In this document: one piece after another, positions 52,478 to 62,300 of the stretch | How the letters are laid out: the number at the start of each line of letters is the position of its first letter | Position numbering within the stretch: the first letter of the stretch is position 1 | NCBI GenBank assembly: GCA_045106195.1 | Contig: JBGCEH010000008.1 | Coordinates: forward strand, 42,505-106,504 | Length of the DNA: 64,000 nt | Origin: Granulosicoccus sp045106195 | GTDB taxonomy: Bacteria; Pseudomonadota; Gammaproteobacteria; Granulosicoccales; Granulosicoccaceae | Direction of reading: 5' to 3' | The notes under the pieces: generated by a model | What the model was told of the DNA's origin: nothing | Databases searched by the model: none | What the model saw: the letters and a program-made list of their open reading frames with translations, nothing else | Program-made: the position numbers and the translations under genes

Positions 52478-53953
52478 ATGGAGCCCCATCAAATCATGAC
52501 ATCCACCGCCGACAACCCTGAATCAACGGTGTCGCTAGATAGTCTGTTTACCCCACCTTCTCGTGACCAGTGGATCGAGATGGCCATGGCTGGTCTGCGT
52601 GGCGAGAAATCCGATATGGATGCGTTGCAGCAACTAAGGCGCACCACACTAGAGGGCATTCCACTGGAGGTGCTATACGATTCGGCGGATGTGCCCATCA
52701 ACTCGCCGTTTAGCGACAAATCCGCCAATGGTTTGGACAATCGCCTGTGCGTCAAAGCAGATGACCCGATACAGGCTTCAAGGAATATTCTGCAAGGCCT
52801 GCAGGGCGGCATCACATCCATAGAACTGCGCACCTGTAAACCGGCTGATATTCCGACCGTTCTGAGCGGAGTGCAGCTTAACCTTGCGACCGTCAGCTTG
52901 CGCGCTCTGGATCAGTATGAAGTTTGCCTGCAGGCTTTACTGGAGCTGGTAAGCGCACAGGGGCATGACAGAAGCACCTGGTATTGCTGCGTCAATGCAG
53001 ATCCGATCAGCGTAGCTCTTGCCAGTGGTGCCAACGAGACTGAGCTGCGTAAGCAGCTGAAAAATGTCGCCCGCTTTACGAAAAACACTAGCTCAAGCCT
53101 GCCATCAGTAAAATGCCTCCTTGTTGATGTAGCCTTACATCACAATGCCGGAGCCTCGACTGTTGAAGAGCTTCACGCAGCTTTGGCAACCGCTACTTTG
53201 TATCTTGAATCACTACTGGATGCAGGTATATCCCTTGAGGATGCCTGCGAGCAGATCGTTTTTCAGATAGCCATGGATGCAGATGTTCTGCTCGGTGTGG
53301 CCAAACTCAGAGCGCTAAAGGCGCTATGGCAAATTGTTGTTGACCAGTTTTCCTCTGGTTCCACTAAGCACAAGCCTGCGACTATCGTGGCTGAGACCTC
53401 ACAGCGCTTTCTCAGCATCCTCCAGCCTTGGAACAATCATCTGCGCAACCTGTGTGCCAGCACCGCTGCCTTGCTGGGTGGAGCTGACACGCTGATGGTA
53501 CATCCGCATGATGCCCTGCAACGCAGCGATAAAAATCCGGATACCACGCTAGGTGATCGTATGGCTCGTAATATGGCAATTATCCTGGAACGCGAATGTG
53601 GCCTTGATAACGTACATGACCCTATGAGCGGGTCATACGCAATCGAGTCTCTCACGCATCAACTGATGCAGTATACCTGGCAATCTTTGGCATCGACCGA
53701 CACAGGGGAGGGATGGATCAATGAGTTGCTCAGTGAAAGATGGCAAACACGGTTGACCAACACACACAATCAACGTACCACTCTCATGCAACGGGAGCAG
53801 CGTATCGCTGTCGGTGTAAACCGTTTCATACAGACCGACGAGAAGGTGCACACACTTATACACCCCACAAGTACAACAAGTTCACACGCGCTGACCGCAG
53901 TAAGAGATGCGGATGCGTTCGAGCAGTCCGCGGTACAGGAGGCATCATCATGA
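52478..53953 (+). CDS. mutA: Methylmalonyl-CoA mutase small (beta) subunit, short form
   Basis: 491 aa; ATG 52478 or 52496. It resembles the mutase TIM barrel: SLDSLFTPPSRDQWIEMA at the start, and the later MARNMAIILERECGLDNVHDPMSGSYAIESLTHQLMQ matching the large subunit's RNTQLLLQHESGLCNTVDPWGGSHFMETLT. Well-known small subunits are about 620-640 aa and include a degenerate cobalamin-binding domain; here the protein ends after the barrel. The small subunit is not catalytic and serves as partner of MutB. The stop overlaps mutB by four bases. Identity as a mutase subunit is supported mainly by this partnership. Confidence 0.85.
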   Translation: MEPHQIMTSTADNPESTVSLDSLFTPPSRDQWIEMAMAGLRGEKSDMDALQQLRRTTLEGIPLEVLYDSADVPINSPFSDKSANGLDNRLCVKADDPIQASRNILQGLQGGITSIELRTCKPADIPTVLSGVQLNLATVSLRALDQYEVCLQALLELVSAQGHDRSTWYCCVNADPISVALASGANETELRKQLKNVARFTKNTSSSLPSVKCLLVDVALHHNAGASTVEELHAALATATLYLESLLDAGISLEDACEQIVFQIAMDADVLLGVAKLRALKALWQIVVDQFSSGSTKHKPATIVAETSQRFLSILQPWNNHLRNLCASTAALLGGADTLMVHPHDALQRSDKNPDTTLGDRMARNMAIILERECGLDNVHDPMSGSYAIESLTHQLMQYTWQSLASTDTGEGWINELLSERWQTRLTNTHNQRTTLMQREQRIAVGVNRFIQTDEKVHTLIHPTSTTSSHALTAVRDADAFEQSAVQEASS

Positions 53954-56124
53954 GTCGTTCTGCTTTCAGTTTCCGCCAAACACCATTGAACATCGACAGC
54001 CTTTCATCGTGTAGCCAGGGCAGTCCAGCGACATCACTGAGCGAGACGCCCGAGGGAATCTCCCTCAAATCCTGCTATAGCAGCGCTGATAGACAAGCTT
54101 CAGGCTATCAGCTGGACTACCCCGGCTTTGCGCCCTTTACTCGTGGGCCCTACCCCACGATGTATGTCACCAAACCTTGGACGGTGAGGCAGTATGCGGG
54201 ATTTTCGACAGCCGAAGACAGTAACGCTTTCTATAAAAGAAATCTAGCGGCAGGCCAGAAAGGACTGTCCATAGCCTTTGATTTACCCACGCATCGTGGT
54301 TACGACTCAGACCATGAACGCGTGACAGGTGATGTCGGGATGGCAGGTGTTGCCATCGACTCCATTCTTGATATGCAGATTCTTTTCGACCAGATACCAC
54401 TGGATCAGATGAGCGTGTCCATGACCATGAATGGTGCGGTGTTACCCGTTCTGTCCTTGTATATCCTTGCTGCAGAGGAACAAGGCGTGTCACCGGAAAA
54501 ACTTACCGGCACCATCCAGAACGATATACTCAAAGAATTCATGGTGCGAAATACCTATATTTATCCACCAGAACCCTCCATGAAGATAGTCTCAGACATT
54601 TTTGCATTCACTTCCCGGAACATGCCACGTTTTAACAGTATCAGCATATCCGGGTACCATATGCAGGAGGCCGGAGCCACAGCAGATCTGGAACTTGCCT
54701 ATACGCTTGCCGATGGTGTTGAGTATATTCGCACAGGTATTGCAGCCGGAATGGATGTCGACAGTTTTGCACCTCGCTTATCGTTCTTTTGGGCAATCGG
54801 CATGAACCACTACATGGAAGTGGCAAAACTGCGGGCGGCACGGTTGCTGTGGGCAAAACTGGTACAACAATTTAACCCGAAGAATCCCAAGTCATCCAGC
54901 TTGCGCACACATTGCCAAACGTCAGGCTGGAGCCTGACGGCACAGGATGTTTATAACAATGTTACACGTACCGGCATCGAAGCTATGGCAGCAGTATCGG
55001 GACATACTCAATCGCTGCACACCAATGCGTTTGATGAAGCACTTGCTCTACCCACGGATTTTTCTGCACGTGTAGCACGCAACACACAACTCCTACTACA
55101 ACACGAAAGTGGTTTGTGCAATACCGTGGATCCCTGGGGCGGCAGTCACTTCATGGAAACTCTCACACGCAAGCTGGCCGACAAGGCCTGGCAACACATC
55201 AGTGAAGTTGAACGCGAGGGTGGCATGGCAAAAGCGATTGAAGCCGGTATTCCAAAGTTGCGTATCGAAGAAGCGGCAGCGCGGACTCAGGCACGCATCG
55301 ATGCTGGTGAACAGACGGTGGTTGGTGTCAACGAATTAATACAGGACGATGAGCCCCCCGTGGACGTGCTCAAGATAGACAACGCCAAAGTTCGTGAACA
55401 ACAGATAGAGCGCCTGAACCAGCTTCGCAACAACCGTAATCAGAAAGACGTTGAGCAATCTCTGGATGCTTTGACACAAGCAGCCAAAGAAGAATCTGGC
55501 AATCTTCTTGACCTGGCCGTTAATGCGGCACGTGCAAGAGCATCAGTGGGCGAAATATCATTAGCCATGGAAAAGGTGTATGGCCGCCATACAGCGCGTA
55601 TCCAGTCAATACAAGGGGTGTACCTGAAATCGATGTCTACCAGCGAATACCTGCCGAAAATCAAAGTCCGAGTTGACCATTTCATCGAACACGAAGGTCG
55701 GCGTCCACGCATCCTGATTGCCAAGATGGGCCAGGACGGACATGACCGTGGCCAGAAGGTTATTGCAACCGCATTTGCCGATCTGGGTTTTGACGTGGAT
55801 ATCGGCCCGCTATTTCAAACCCCGGATGAGGTCGCAAGGCAAGCGGTTGACAATGATGTACACATCGTCGGGGCAAGCTCCCTCGCTGCCGGACACCTGA
55901 TACTGGTGCCTCAACTTAAGGCTGCTATGGCAGCGGCAGGTCGAGACGATATTCAGGTCGTGGTCGGCGGCGTTGTGCCGCCACAGGATATTCCAGCCCT
56001 GATAGAAGCAGGCGCAGCTGCCGTGTTTCCACCAGGCACTGTGATCGCCAAGGCTGCCATCTCACTTCTCGATTCTTTAGGCGAAAGCCTGGGACACCCC
56101 ACTTGTTCGGTTAATACTGTCTGA
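53950..56124 (+). CDS. mutB: Methylmalonyl-CoA mutase large (alpha) subunit
   Basis: 724-aa adenosylcobalamin enzyme interconverting methylmalonyl-CoA and succinyl-CoA in propionate and odd-chain degradation. ATG 53950 has AGGAGG at ideal distance. The barrel shows TMYVTKPWTVRQYAGFSTAEDSN with the catalytic Tyr region, FDLPTHRGYDSDH, and MNGAVLPVLSLYI; the C-terminal B12 domain has MGQDGHDRG (about 594-602) with the cobalt-binding His of DxHxxG. It is followed directly by meaB. No epimerase or propionyl-CoA carboxylase gene is in view. Confidence 0.97.
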   Translation: MSRSAFSFRQTPLNIDSLSSCSQGSPATSLSETPEGISLKSCYSSADRQASGYQLDYPGFAPFTRGPYPTMYVTKPWTVRQYAGFSTAEDSNAFYKRNLAAGQKGLSIAFDLPTHRGYDSDHERVTGDVGMAGVAIDSILDMQILFDQIPLDQMSVSMTMNGAVLPVLSLYILAAEEQGVSPEKLTGTIQNDILKEFMVRNTYIYPPEPSMKIVSDIFAFTSRNMPRFNSISISGYHMQEAGATADLELAYTLADGVEYIRTGIAAGMDVDSFAPRLSFFWAIGMNHYMEVAKLRAARLLWAKLVQQFNPKNPKSSSLRTHCQTSGWSLTAQDVYNNVTRTGIEAMAAVSGHTQSLHTNAFDEALALPTDFSARVARNTQLLLQHESGLCNTVDPWGGSHFMETLTRKLADKAWQHISEVEREGGMAKAIEAGIPKLRIEEAAARTQARIDAGEQTVVGVNELIQDDEPPVDVLKIDNAKVREQQIERLNQLRNNRNQKDVEQSLDALTQAAKEESGNLLDLAVNAARARASVGEISLAMEKVYGRHTARIQSIQGVYLKSMSTSEYLPKIKVRVDHFIEHEGRRPRILIAKMGQDGHDRGQKVIATAFADLGFDVDIGPLFQTPDEVARQAVDNDVHIVGASSLAAGHLILVPQLKAAMAAAGRDDIQVVVGGVVPPQDIPALIEAGAAAVFPPGTVIAKAAISLLDSLGESLGHPTCSVNTV

Positions 56125-57137
56125 TGCCACGTCAGGAACTCACGGCTGAGGCAATCGCCTACGGAGTGCTAGCCCGGGAGCGAGCCATGCTCTCTCAAGC
56201 CATCACGCTGACAGAGTCCAGTCTGGCCCGACACCGCGAAAAGGCACAGGATGTATTGCAAAGGCTGTTGCCACGAACCGGCAAAGCGATGCGCATTGGT
56301 ATCAGCGGTGTACCCGGTGTCGGCAAAAGCACATTTATCGAAGCACTGGGCCTGAAACTTATCGACATGGGACATCGGGTCGCCGTGTTGGCTATCGATC
56401 CCAGTAGTCAACGAAGCGGCGGCAGTATCCTCGGTGACAAGACTCGAATGGCCGAACTATCACTCAATGAAAACGCCTACATCAGACCCTCGCCCACCGG
56501 CGGCCATCTGGGCGGAGTCACACGCGTTACCAGAGAGTCTCTCCTGCTGTGCGAAGCATCCGGTTTCGACGTGATATTGGTGGAAACTGTTGGTGTCGGA
56601 CAATCGGAAACCGTGGTATCCGAAATGGTGGATTGTTATCTGGTGCTGATGTTACCGGGCGCTGGCGACGAGCTACAAGGTATCAAGAAAGGGGTTCTGG
56701 AACTGGCGGATATCATTGCCGTCAACAAGGCCGATGGCAGCACATTGAACGATGCAAAGCATGCCATGGCTGCGTACCAGCGAGCGTTGTCCATTCTTCA
56801 GCCCACCGGCAGCTGGCAACCCAAGGCCATGACCTGTAGTGCCGTCTCCCGCGAAGGGCTGGACGAGTTATGGCAAGAGGTGAGAAATCATCGACGACAA
56901 CTAATCGATACCGGAGAGCTGACGGCCTTGCGAGAACAACAGCGCATCAGCTGGATGTGGTCCATTGTAGATCAGCTGGTTCGCTCCTCATTACACGACC
57001 AACCAGAATTACGTCAGCTTATCAATGATACCGAAGCATCAGTGCGAGAACAGAAGGTGACCTCTCTCCAGGCTGCTAATGCACTGTTGAGCGCGTGGCG
57101 TGCGTCTTTTCCTGCACCAGAACCCAAGGTGCACTGA
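56124..57137 (+). CDS. meaB: GTPase MeaB (mutase chaperone)
   Basis: 337-aa G3E-type GTPase that loads and protects adenosylcobalamin on methylmalonyl-CoA mutase. The P-loop GVPGVGKS (62-69), Switch-like DPSSQRSGGSILGDKTRM, DVILVETVGVGQSE with the Walker B Glu, and the base-recognition motif NKAD are all present. It shares one base with the mutB stop (TGATG), so it is coupled to its client. The last 62 bases overlap the end of the DUF2288 gene on the other strand. Confidence 0.96.
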   Translation: MPRQELTAEAIAYGVLARERAMLSQAITLTESSLARHREKAQDVLQRLLPRTGKAMRIGISGVPGVGKSTFIEALGLKLIDMGHRVAVLAIDPSSQRSGGSILGDKTRMAELSLNENAYIRPSPTGGHLGGVTRVTRESLLLCEASGFDVILVETVGVGQSETVVSEMVDCYLVLMLPGAGDELQGIKKGVLELADIIAVNKADGSTLNDAKHAMAAYQRALSILQPTGSWQPKAMTCSAVSREGLDELWQEVRNHRRQLIDTGELTALREQQRISWMWSIVDQLVRSSLHDQPELRQLINDTEASVREQKVTSLQAANALLSAWRASFPAPEPKVH

Positions 57138-57408
57138 CCACACACCAGAAATCCGGTTCGCGTTCGGTCCAGTCGCGAGCATCATCGTCACTGGCACGTC
57201 GAACGCTGCCATTGTCCGCCCATTTCCGGAGTAAGGCGACGTCGTCTTCAATCAGGCAAACGGCAGCATCGATCAAGTCTATTTGCACAGAGACGTGAAT
57301 GACCACGCCTCTGGCAAAATGCCGAACCAGTTCTGACCAGGGGATAACGCCTGTTTCCTGGTTAAGCCTGTCAATCAGCGAAATTTCTTCTTTTTCTTCG
57401 TTACTCAT
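57076..57408 (-). CDS. DUF2288 family protein
   Basis: 110-aa small acidic cytoplasmic protein. The pattern LNQETGVIPWSELVRHFARGVVIHVS, then DLIDAAVCLIEDDVALLRKWADNGSVRRASDDDARDW and FWCVVSAPWVLVQE, is characteristic of DUF2288, found in gammaproteobacteria and cyanobacteria with no known function. It lies 16 bases upstream of the DUF2959 gene on the same strand direction but after it in transcription, so the two are probably one operon. Its 3' end overlaps meaB tail to tail. Confidence 0.85.
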   Translation of the reverse strand: MSNEEKEEISLIDRLNQETGVIPWSELVRHFARGVVIHVSVQIDLIDAAVCLIEDDVALLRKWADNGSVRRASDDDARDWTEREPDFWCVVSAPWVLVQEKTHATRSTVH

Positions 57409-57424
57409 TATCGGTAAAACAACA

Positions 57425-58066
57425 CTATCTCAACTTGCTGATGAAATCATCAGAACGGGCAATTGACTGATTCATGCGTTCTATCAGAATACCAATGTCC
57501 ACTTCCAGTTCAGTGAAGGTTGTTTTCAAGGATCCAATAGCTTGCGCGTTGAGATTGTGCTTCAGGTACAGGACATTGTTGCGCATCGTGTCGAGCACAG
57601 GCTTCATGCTAGCCTCAGACTCTTTCATAGTCTTGAGCATTTCTGAATAGCGGGCCTGCGTGTCCAGTAACTTGGATTCGCTATCGCGGCGCATGACGTC
57701 ATCTGTGTAGATCTTGTTCTCGTTCCGCCATTCCTTGAATAGATCACCGGCAACGGTTTCCACTTCCTCGATTTGCTCAGATACCTCTTCGGCGGCGTCC
57801 ACACTGTCTTCGTATTCATCGTTTAGCCGGTCGTAGGCTTTCTTCAACTTGGTTTCCTTGATGCTGATGACCGTACCAAATCGCTCAAGCGCATCTTTGA
57901 ACTGTTCCTGAGCGTCCTTTTGAGCGTCACGCGTGTCCTTGACGTTTTCAATCAGCAGGTCGCGCTTGTGGATGCCCACTTTCTCGAGGGCGTTGTATTT
58001 GATCGTCGTGCAACCTGAAAGTGCGACAACGGCTGCAATCAAGGCAGCCCGAGTAATAAAATTCAT
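57425..58066 (-). CDS. DUF2959 family lipoprotein
   Basis: 213-aa exported protein. ATG 58066 gives MNFITRAALIAAVVALSGCTT, with a lipobox LSGC and lipidated Cys19. The rest is almost all alpha-helical and charged (about 35-210, many Glu, Asp, Lys), predicted to be long coiled coils. DUF2959 proteins are of unknown function; the CTTIKYNALEKVGIHKRDLL segment right after the lipid is typical. Residue +2 after Cys is Thr, which in gammaproteobacteria would direct the lipoprotein to the outer membrane by the +2 rule. Confidence 0.85.
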   Translation of the reverse strand: MNFITRAALIAAVVALSGCTTIKYNALEKVGIHKRDLLIENVKDTRDAQKDAQEQFKDALERFGTVISIKETKLKKAYDRLNDEYEDSVDAAEEVSEQIEEVETVAGDLFKEWRNENKIYTDDVMRRDSESKLLDTQARYSEMLKTMKESEASMKPVLDTMRNNVLYLKHNLNAQAIGSLKTTFTELEVDIGILIERMNQSIARSDDFISKLR

Positions 58067-58243
58067 TGATAACCCAAAAACGTAAAATTGATGAACAAAT
58101 GGTAGCACGCAGCAGCGGCTCTACAGCTGGCAAGGCAGTTATTGCCCAGGCGATGAAGTGCTACTCTATGACCTGAAACACACCCGAACGACCCGAGTAC
58201 GAGAACACCTACCAATCCAGCAAGGCAAAAAAGCACCTCAGGC

Positions 58244-58771
58244 ATGAATATTCGCGATTCCATACGCACAATCCCCGATTTTCCCAAGCCTGGCATCCAG
58301 TTCCGTGATGTCACCACCCTTTTTGGCGATGCCCGGGCGTTCCGGATGGCCATCGACAGCCTTCTCCACCCTTATGCAGGTCAACGCATTGACAAGGTAG
58401 CGGCGCTGGAGGCTCGAGGTTTCATCATGGGCGGCGCTATTGCCCACCAACTGTCGGTCGGGTTTGTGCCCATTCGCAAGGCCGGAAAACTGCCGGGCCC
58501 GCGCATGAGTGAGAGCTACACGCTGGAATACGGCGAAGCTATCATGGAATTGCACGAAGGCGCTCTCGAAAGTGGTGAAAAAGTATTGCTTGTGGACGAT
58601 CTGATTGCCACCGGCGGTACCTGCGAGGCTGGTATCAAGCTCATCAGACGCGCAGGCGCAGAAGTCATCGGCAGTGCATTCATTATCGATTTGCCGGAAC
58701 TGGGCGGCCGAGCACGAATTGAAGCGCTGGATGTACCTGTGCATGTGCTCGTGGAATTCGAAGGCGATTAG
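58244..58771 (+). CDS. apt: Adenine phosphoribosyltransferase
   Basis: 175-aa purine salvage enzyme converting adenine and PRPP to AMP in the cytoplasm. It begins MNIRDSIRTIPDFPKPGIQFRDVTTL and has LEARGFIMGGAIAH and RKAGKLPGP. The PRPP-binding motif VLLVDDLIATGGTC lies at 114-127. All are standard. It stands alone between divergent and convergent neighbours. Confidence 0.97.
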   Translation: MNIRDSIRTIPDFPKPGIQFRDVTTLFGDARAFRMAIDSLLHPYAGQRIDKVAALEARGFIMGGAIAHQLSVGFVPIRKAGKLPGPRMSESYTLEYGEAIMELHEGALESGEKVLLVDDLIATGGTCEAGIKLIRRAGAEVIGSAFIIDLPELGGRARIEALDVPVHVLVEFEGD

Positions 58772-58807
58772 CCCGTCGCCTGTCTTGCATGTTCCTGCAA
58801 GAACGGG
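58772..58807. terminator. Candidate bidirectional hairpin between apt and the ComEA-like gene
   Basis: TCTTGCA (58783-58789) pairs with TGCAAGA (58796-58802) around 6 bases, and CCCGT (58772-58776) with ACGGG (58803-58807) can extend the stem past a bulge. It begins right after the apt stop codon and ends 4 bases before the convergent gene's stop. No T-tract is obvious on either side. Confidence 0.5.
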
Positions 58808-58811
58808 AATA

Positions 58812-59276
58812 TCAGTGCGTACGAAGTATCTCCAGAATTGATTTACGGTACCAGCGTTTTCCGGGCAATGCCTGCAAGGACTCAGGTAGTGCACCAACAG
58901 TGGCAGCGGTGATCAATCGCTGAACGTCCGAGCGTATCTTATCCTCTTGCCTGTTGTGCTGCATGAGCGTGCGTCTGGCTGCAGCCTCAGAGCCCACACG
59001 GATGTAGGGTCGCAGCTTCTCGATGGTTTTGGGACCAATACCCTTGACTTCCTGAAGTTGCTCTATGTCTTTGAACAATCCATTCTGTTCGCGCCACTGA
59101 ACAATCAAAGCGGCTTTTGCCGGACCGATACCCGGTAACCTTTCGGCAAGTAAAGCCGCATTGGCGGCATTGATATCCAGAGATTGAGACGTCTCACTGC
59201 CGCTGTTATTGGCATATGTGATATCTGGTGAAACCATAAACAACAGCAACACCAGAGGCATAAAAACATAACGCAT
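58812..59276 (-). CDS. ComEA-like secreted helix-hairpin-helix protein
   Basis: 154-aa exported DNA-binding-type protein. A signal peptide (MRYVFMPLVLLLFMVSPDITYA) is followed by SLDINAANAALLAERLPGIGPAKAALIVQWREQNGLFKDIEQLQEVKGIGPKTIEKLRPYI, two HhH motifs with the LPGIGP and VKGIGP turns (about 32-95). ComEA-type proteins pull DNA across the outer membrane during natural transformation. The additional C-terminal 55 residues are basic and not part of the usual small ComEA. No other competence gene is near, so the link to competence is by family only. Confidence 0.85.
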   Translation of the reverse strand: MRYVFMPLVLLLFMVSPDITYANNSGSETSQSLDINAANAALLAERLPGIGPAKAALIVQWREQNGLFKDIEQLQEVKGIGPKTIEKLRPYIRVGSEAAARRTLMQHNRQEDKIRSDVQRLITAATVGALPESLQALPGKRWYRKSILEILRTH

Positions 59277-59297
59277 GACGACATCCTTGTCGATTAA

Positions 59298-59321
59298 TGA
59301 GCAGAAACAATAGTCTGCTCA
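59298..59321. terminator. 8-bp hairpin downstream of the autotransporter gene
   Basis: TGAGCAGA (59298-59305) and TCTGCTCA (59314-59321) form a perfect stem with an 8-base loop. A second 6-bp hairpin GACTAC/GTAGTC spans 59358-59380 and is followed on the minus strand by TTT. Both lie between the end of the giant autotransporter gene and the start of the ComEA-like gene, and may end the autotransporter transcript. Confidence 0.5.
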
Positions 59322-59391
59322 ATAACCCCTATCAGGCGCAAGCAGTAATTTCCCAAAGACTACCATTACTTACAGTAGTCACATCGCACTT

Positions 59392-62300
59392 TTAGAATTC
59401 CAGCCGAACCCCCAATTTCAGCCAATGCTGGGTTACCAGAGCATTTTGCGCTTGTGTTTCATAAAATACGTAGCCACTTCGCCCACCTCGTAGTACAAAA
59501 CTGCTCCCTATTCCGATGTTCAAGTGGGTTCTGTCGCGCTCGTTGCCAACAATCTCGAACGGTGTGTTCGAAGGATCATTCTGAAAGCTTGCCGTGATGG
59601 GGTCCTTTTTCCGCTGAGTCTCAGTCTCAAATTCCATTCGAAACTGCGGCAGGAAAACAGCCTTCGAGGTATTTATCGTGCGCGTCACCTGCCCACCGAT
59701 TGAGAAAGCGGAAGAACGTATGGTTCGACCGGAATAGTCTAGACCTGACCCAAACCCGTCAACCCGCTCGGCAATGGTTTCGGAAAACCCATTGACCCTT
59801 GCGCGCACAACGGAGATTCGACCGTAGGGCCCGAATTCCCAACCACCAACGCTGAAGTCCCGACCCACGCCTATCGTCAGCGCCGCCACATTGGCATCAG
59901 TCGAGCCAGTAGCGAACTGATCGACCGATCCCGGCAGGTTTACACGTCGATTGGAGGTATAGTCGTTTCGCCCAAAATCCAGCACTGCATCAAGGTAACC
60001 TTCTTGTGGTTCGTACCAGGTGCCGAACAAGGTGACATTGAAAGCATCGACCTCTGAGTCTCCCTCATTACCGGTGAAATTTGTGGACGTTTTGGTCACA
60101 CCAACACCTGCACCAAACACAATCTGATTGGTCAGGCGATAATCAAGCCCTACCGTAAGACCACTGGTCTCGATATCACCATCGCGTTGCCGGCCGTTAC
60201 CATCCACCTCACCGTATGACAATGTACCGTTTATGAATGTCCCCAATCGAGAATCGGCGAAGCTGTCTGCCGACGCAGCGCCACCACTGATGGCATTCTG
60301 AGCGGCATTTACCACCGATCCGGGAATGCTCTGATCATAGATCTGCAACTGCAAGCCTGACACATCCCAGGTTTCCTCCCGACCGCTGCGTATGGCATTG
60401 AGTCTTGAATAGACGTTGGTCACCTGAATGTCATTGATCTGGATGATAGAGTCATCGAAGGCGAAGAACTCCTCACCGGCAAGACGATCCACGGACGCAC
60501 CCAAGGCCGGGTCATCAAGCTGAGTCCGGAGCTCGGTGCACGTGTCAAAAAGATCCTGCTGCTCAGGTGAAATATTGTCACCACCTTCGATTATCACTCC
60601 AAGAACTTCACAGGCTTCTTCAAGAGCATCGACTGTAGAAGCCTGATTTGGTCTCAAACCTGCCGAGGCAACCAGTCCACCCCGCACGATTATAGCGATT
60701 TCGGTTTCGGCGATAGCAACGTTCTGCCGCACCATTCTCGAAGATAAACCTGACGATTCTCCGGCGGCCAGACCGCTAGTGTCGACACTGGCAATGAGGG
60801 TGTTGAAGCCACGCTCGATCACCCGCACACGAAAACTGACGCGGCCCTGTGCATCTGCGGTGCCGCCGGTCCCGTCAAGAAATTCAACAGAACCTTCGGG
60901 AATTACACGCCATCGCACCTGAATGTTTGGCACAGGGACGTTGTTATTGCCAGAATCTATGACTTCGATGACAATCGGTTCAATCTCGTCCCCCGGGTTA
61001 CCAATCTGGTTATCCCCGCCAAGCACACGCAAGCGAAACCCTCCAGCTTCTGCCAATGTTGGATCTGCCTGCTCAGGCTCGGGTAGGTCATTGTCCTGAA
61101 TGCGAACCTGCACAGAAAATTGATTCAATGTCACCTGCGGTGCATTGTCATCGCTCGAATTGCCAAGCGCTAGTTGAAGGCTGAACTGCTCGTCAATTTC
61201 GTCAATGTCATCATCAAATATGCGAAGTCTGATTTGCCTTACACCATCCTCGCCGCTTTCCCATACCAGTACCGAGGTATCCAGTTGATAGTCTGTACGT
61301 TCGAATGCACTACCATCCTGAGCCGTGACGTTCAATTGCACCGCGCCCGCAGAACCTGCACGCCGCTCTACATCGATGATAACTTCTCCGATTGCCTCAT
61401 CAACGGTTACTATTGATTGAGACACGACGAGCTCACCTGCCTCACTGGAGTCCGTCAGCGTCACTACTGCCTGGGTGTTACCTAATTGCTCATCACCCAA
61501 AGGCGTTGCATCACTGAGAGTAACCGTGAAGGTCTCGTTCTCTTCAAATTGGTTATCTTCAAGAACCGCTATTCGGATGGTTCGTTCACCACTATCTCCC
61601 GACGCCCAGGACAACTCACCCGCTTCGGCAACAAAGTCATCACCAGCAGTCGCTGAGTTTCCTGCCACCGAGTATTGAACCGAAACGGCACCATCGCTGC
61701 CGCCTTCACGAATCACTCGAAGTTCAGCGTCACCATCAGACTCGGCAACGGTCACAGTGGTTTCAACAAACCGAATGACACCGGGCTGCGTTGAATCCTC
61801 GATGGTAATGATCGCCTCGGAAGCACCCAGCAAGTTGTCAGCTTCCGCCAACGATGAAACAGCGTTGCTCAGTACCAGACGAAAGGTTTCACTCGGTTCT
61901 GCCTGCCCGTCAGAGACGATAGGAATTTCGATCCGGCGCGTGCCAATCTCTCCATCGTTCCAGTTCAACGTGCCCGAGGTGGCGGCGTAATCTTCTGAGG
62001 CCACGGCGCTCACATCGAGCGTGGTGTATTGAACACTCAAGGCCCCTTGACTACCGCCAGATCGTTCGACAACAACACCCGCGGAATCATCAATTTCACT
62101 AACGGTAATCTGAGAGCTTACAATCGACACCTGTCCTGCCATTATCACCGGTACTTCCACGGGCACATCGATCAGGTTAACGCTGGTGGTGTCGGCTGGC
62201 CCTACGAGCAATCCGGGGACTGACCCTACAGGATTGGACAATTGCACCGTGAAGGACTCCGGACCTTCCTCAAGCTCATCTGGCAATAAATCCACCATGA

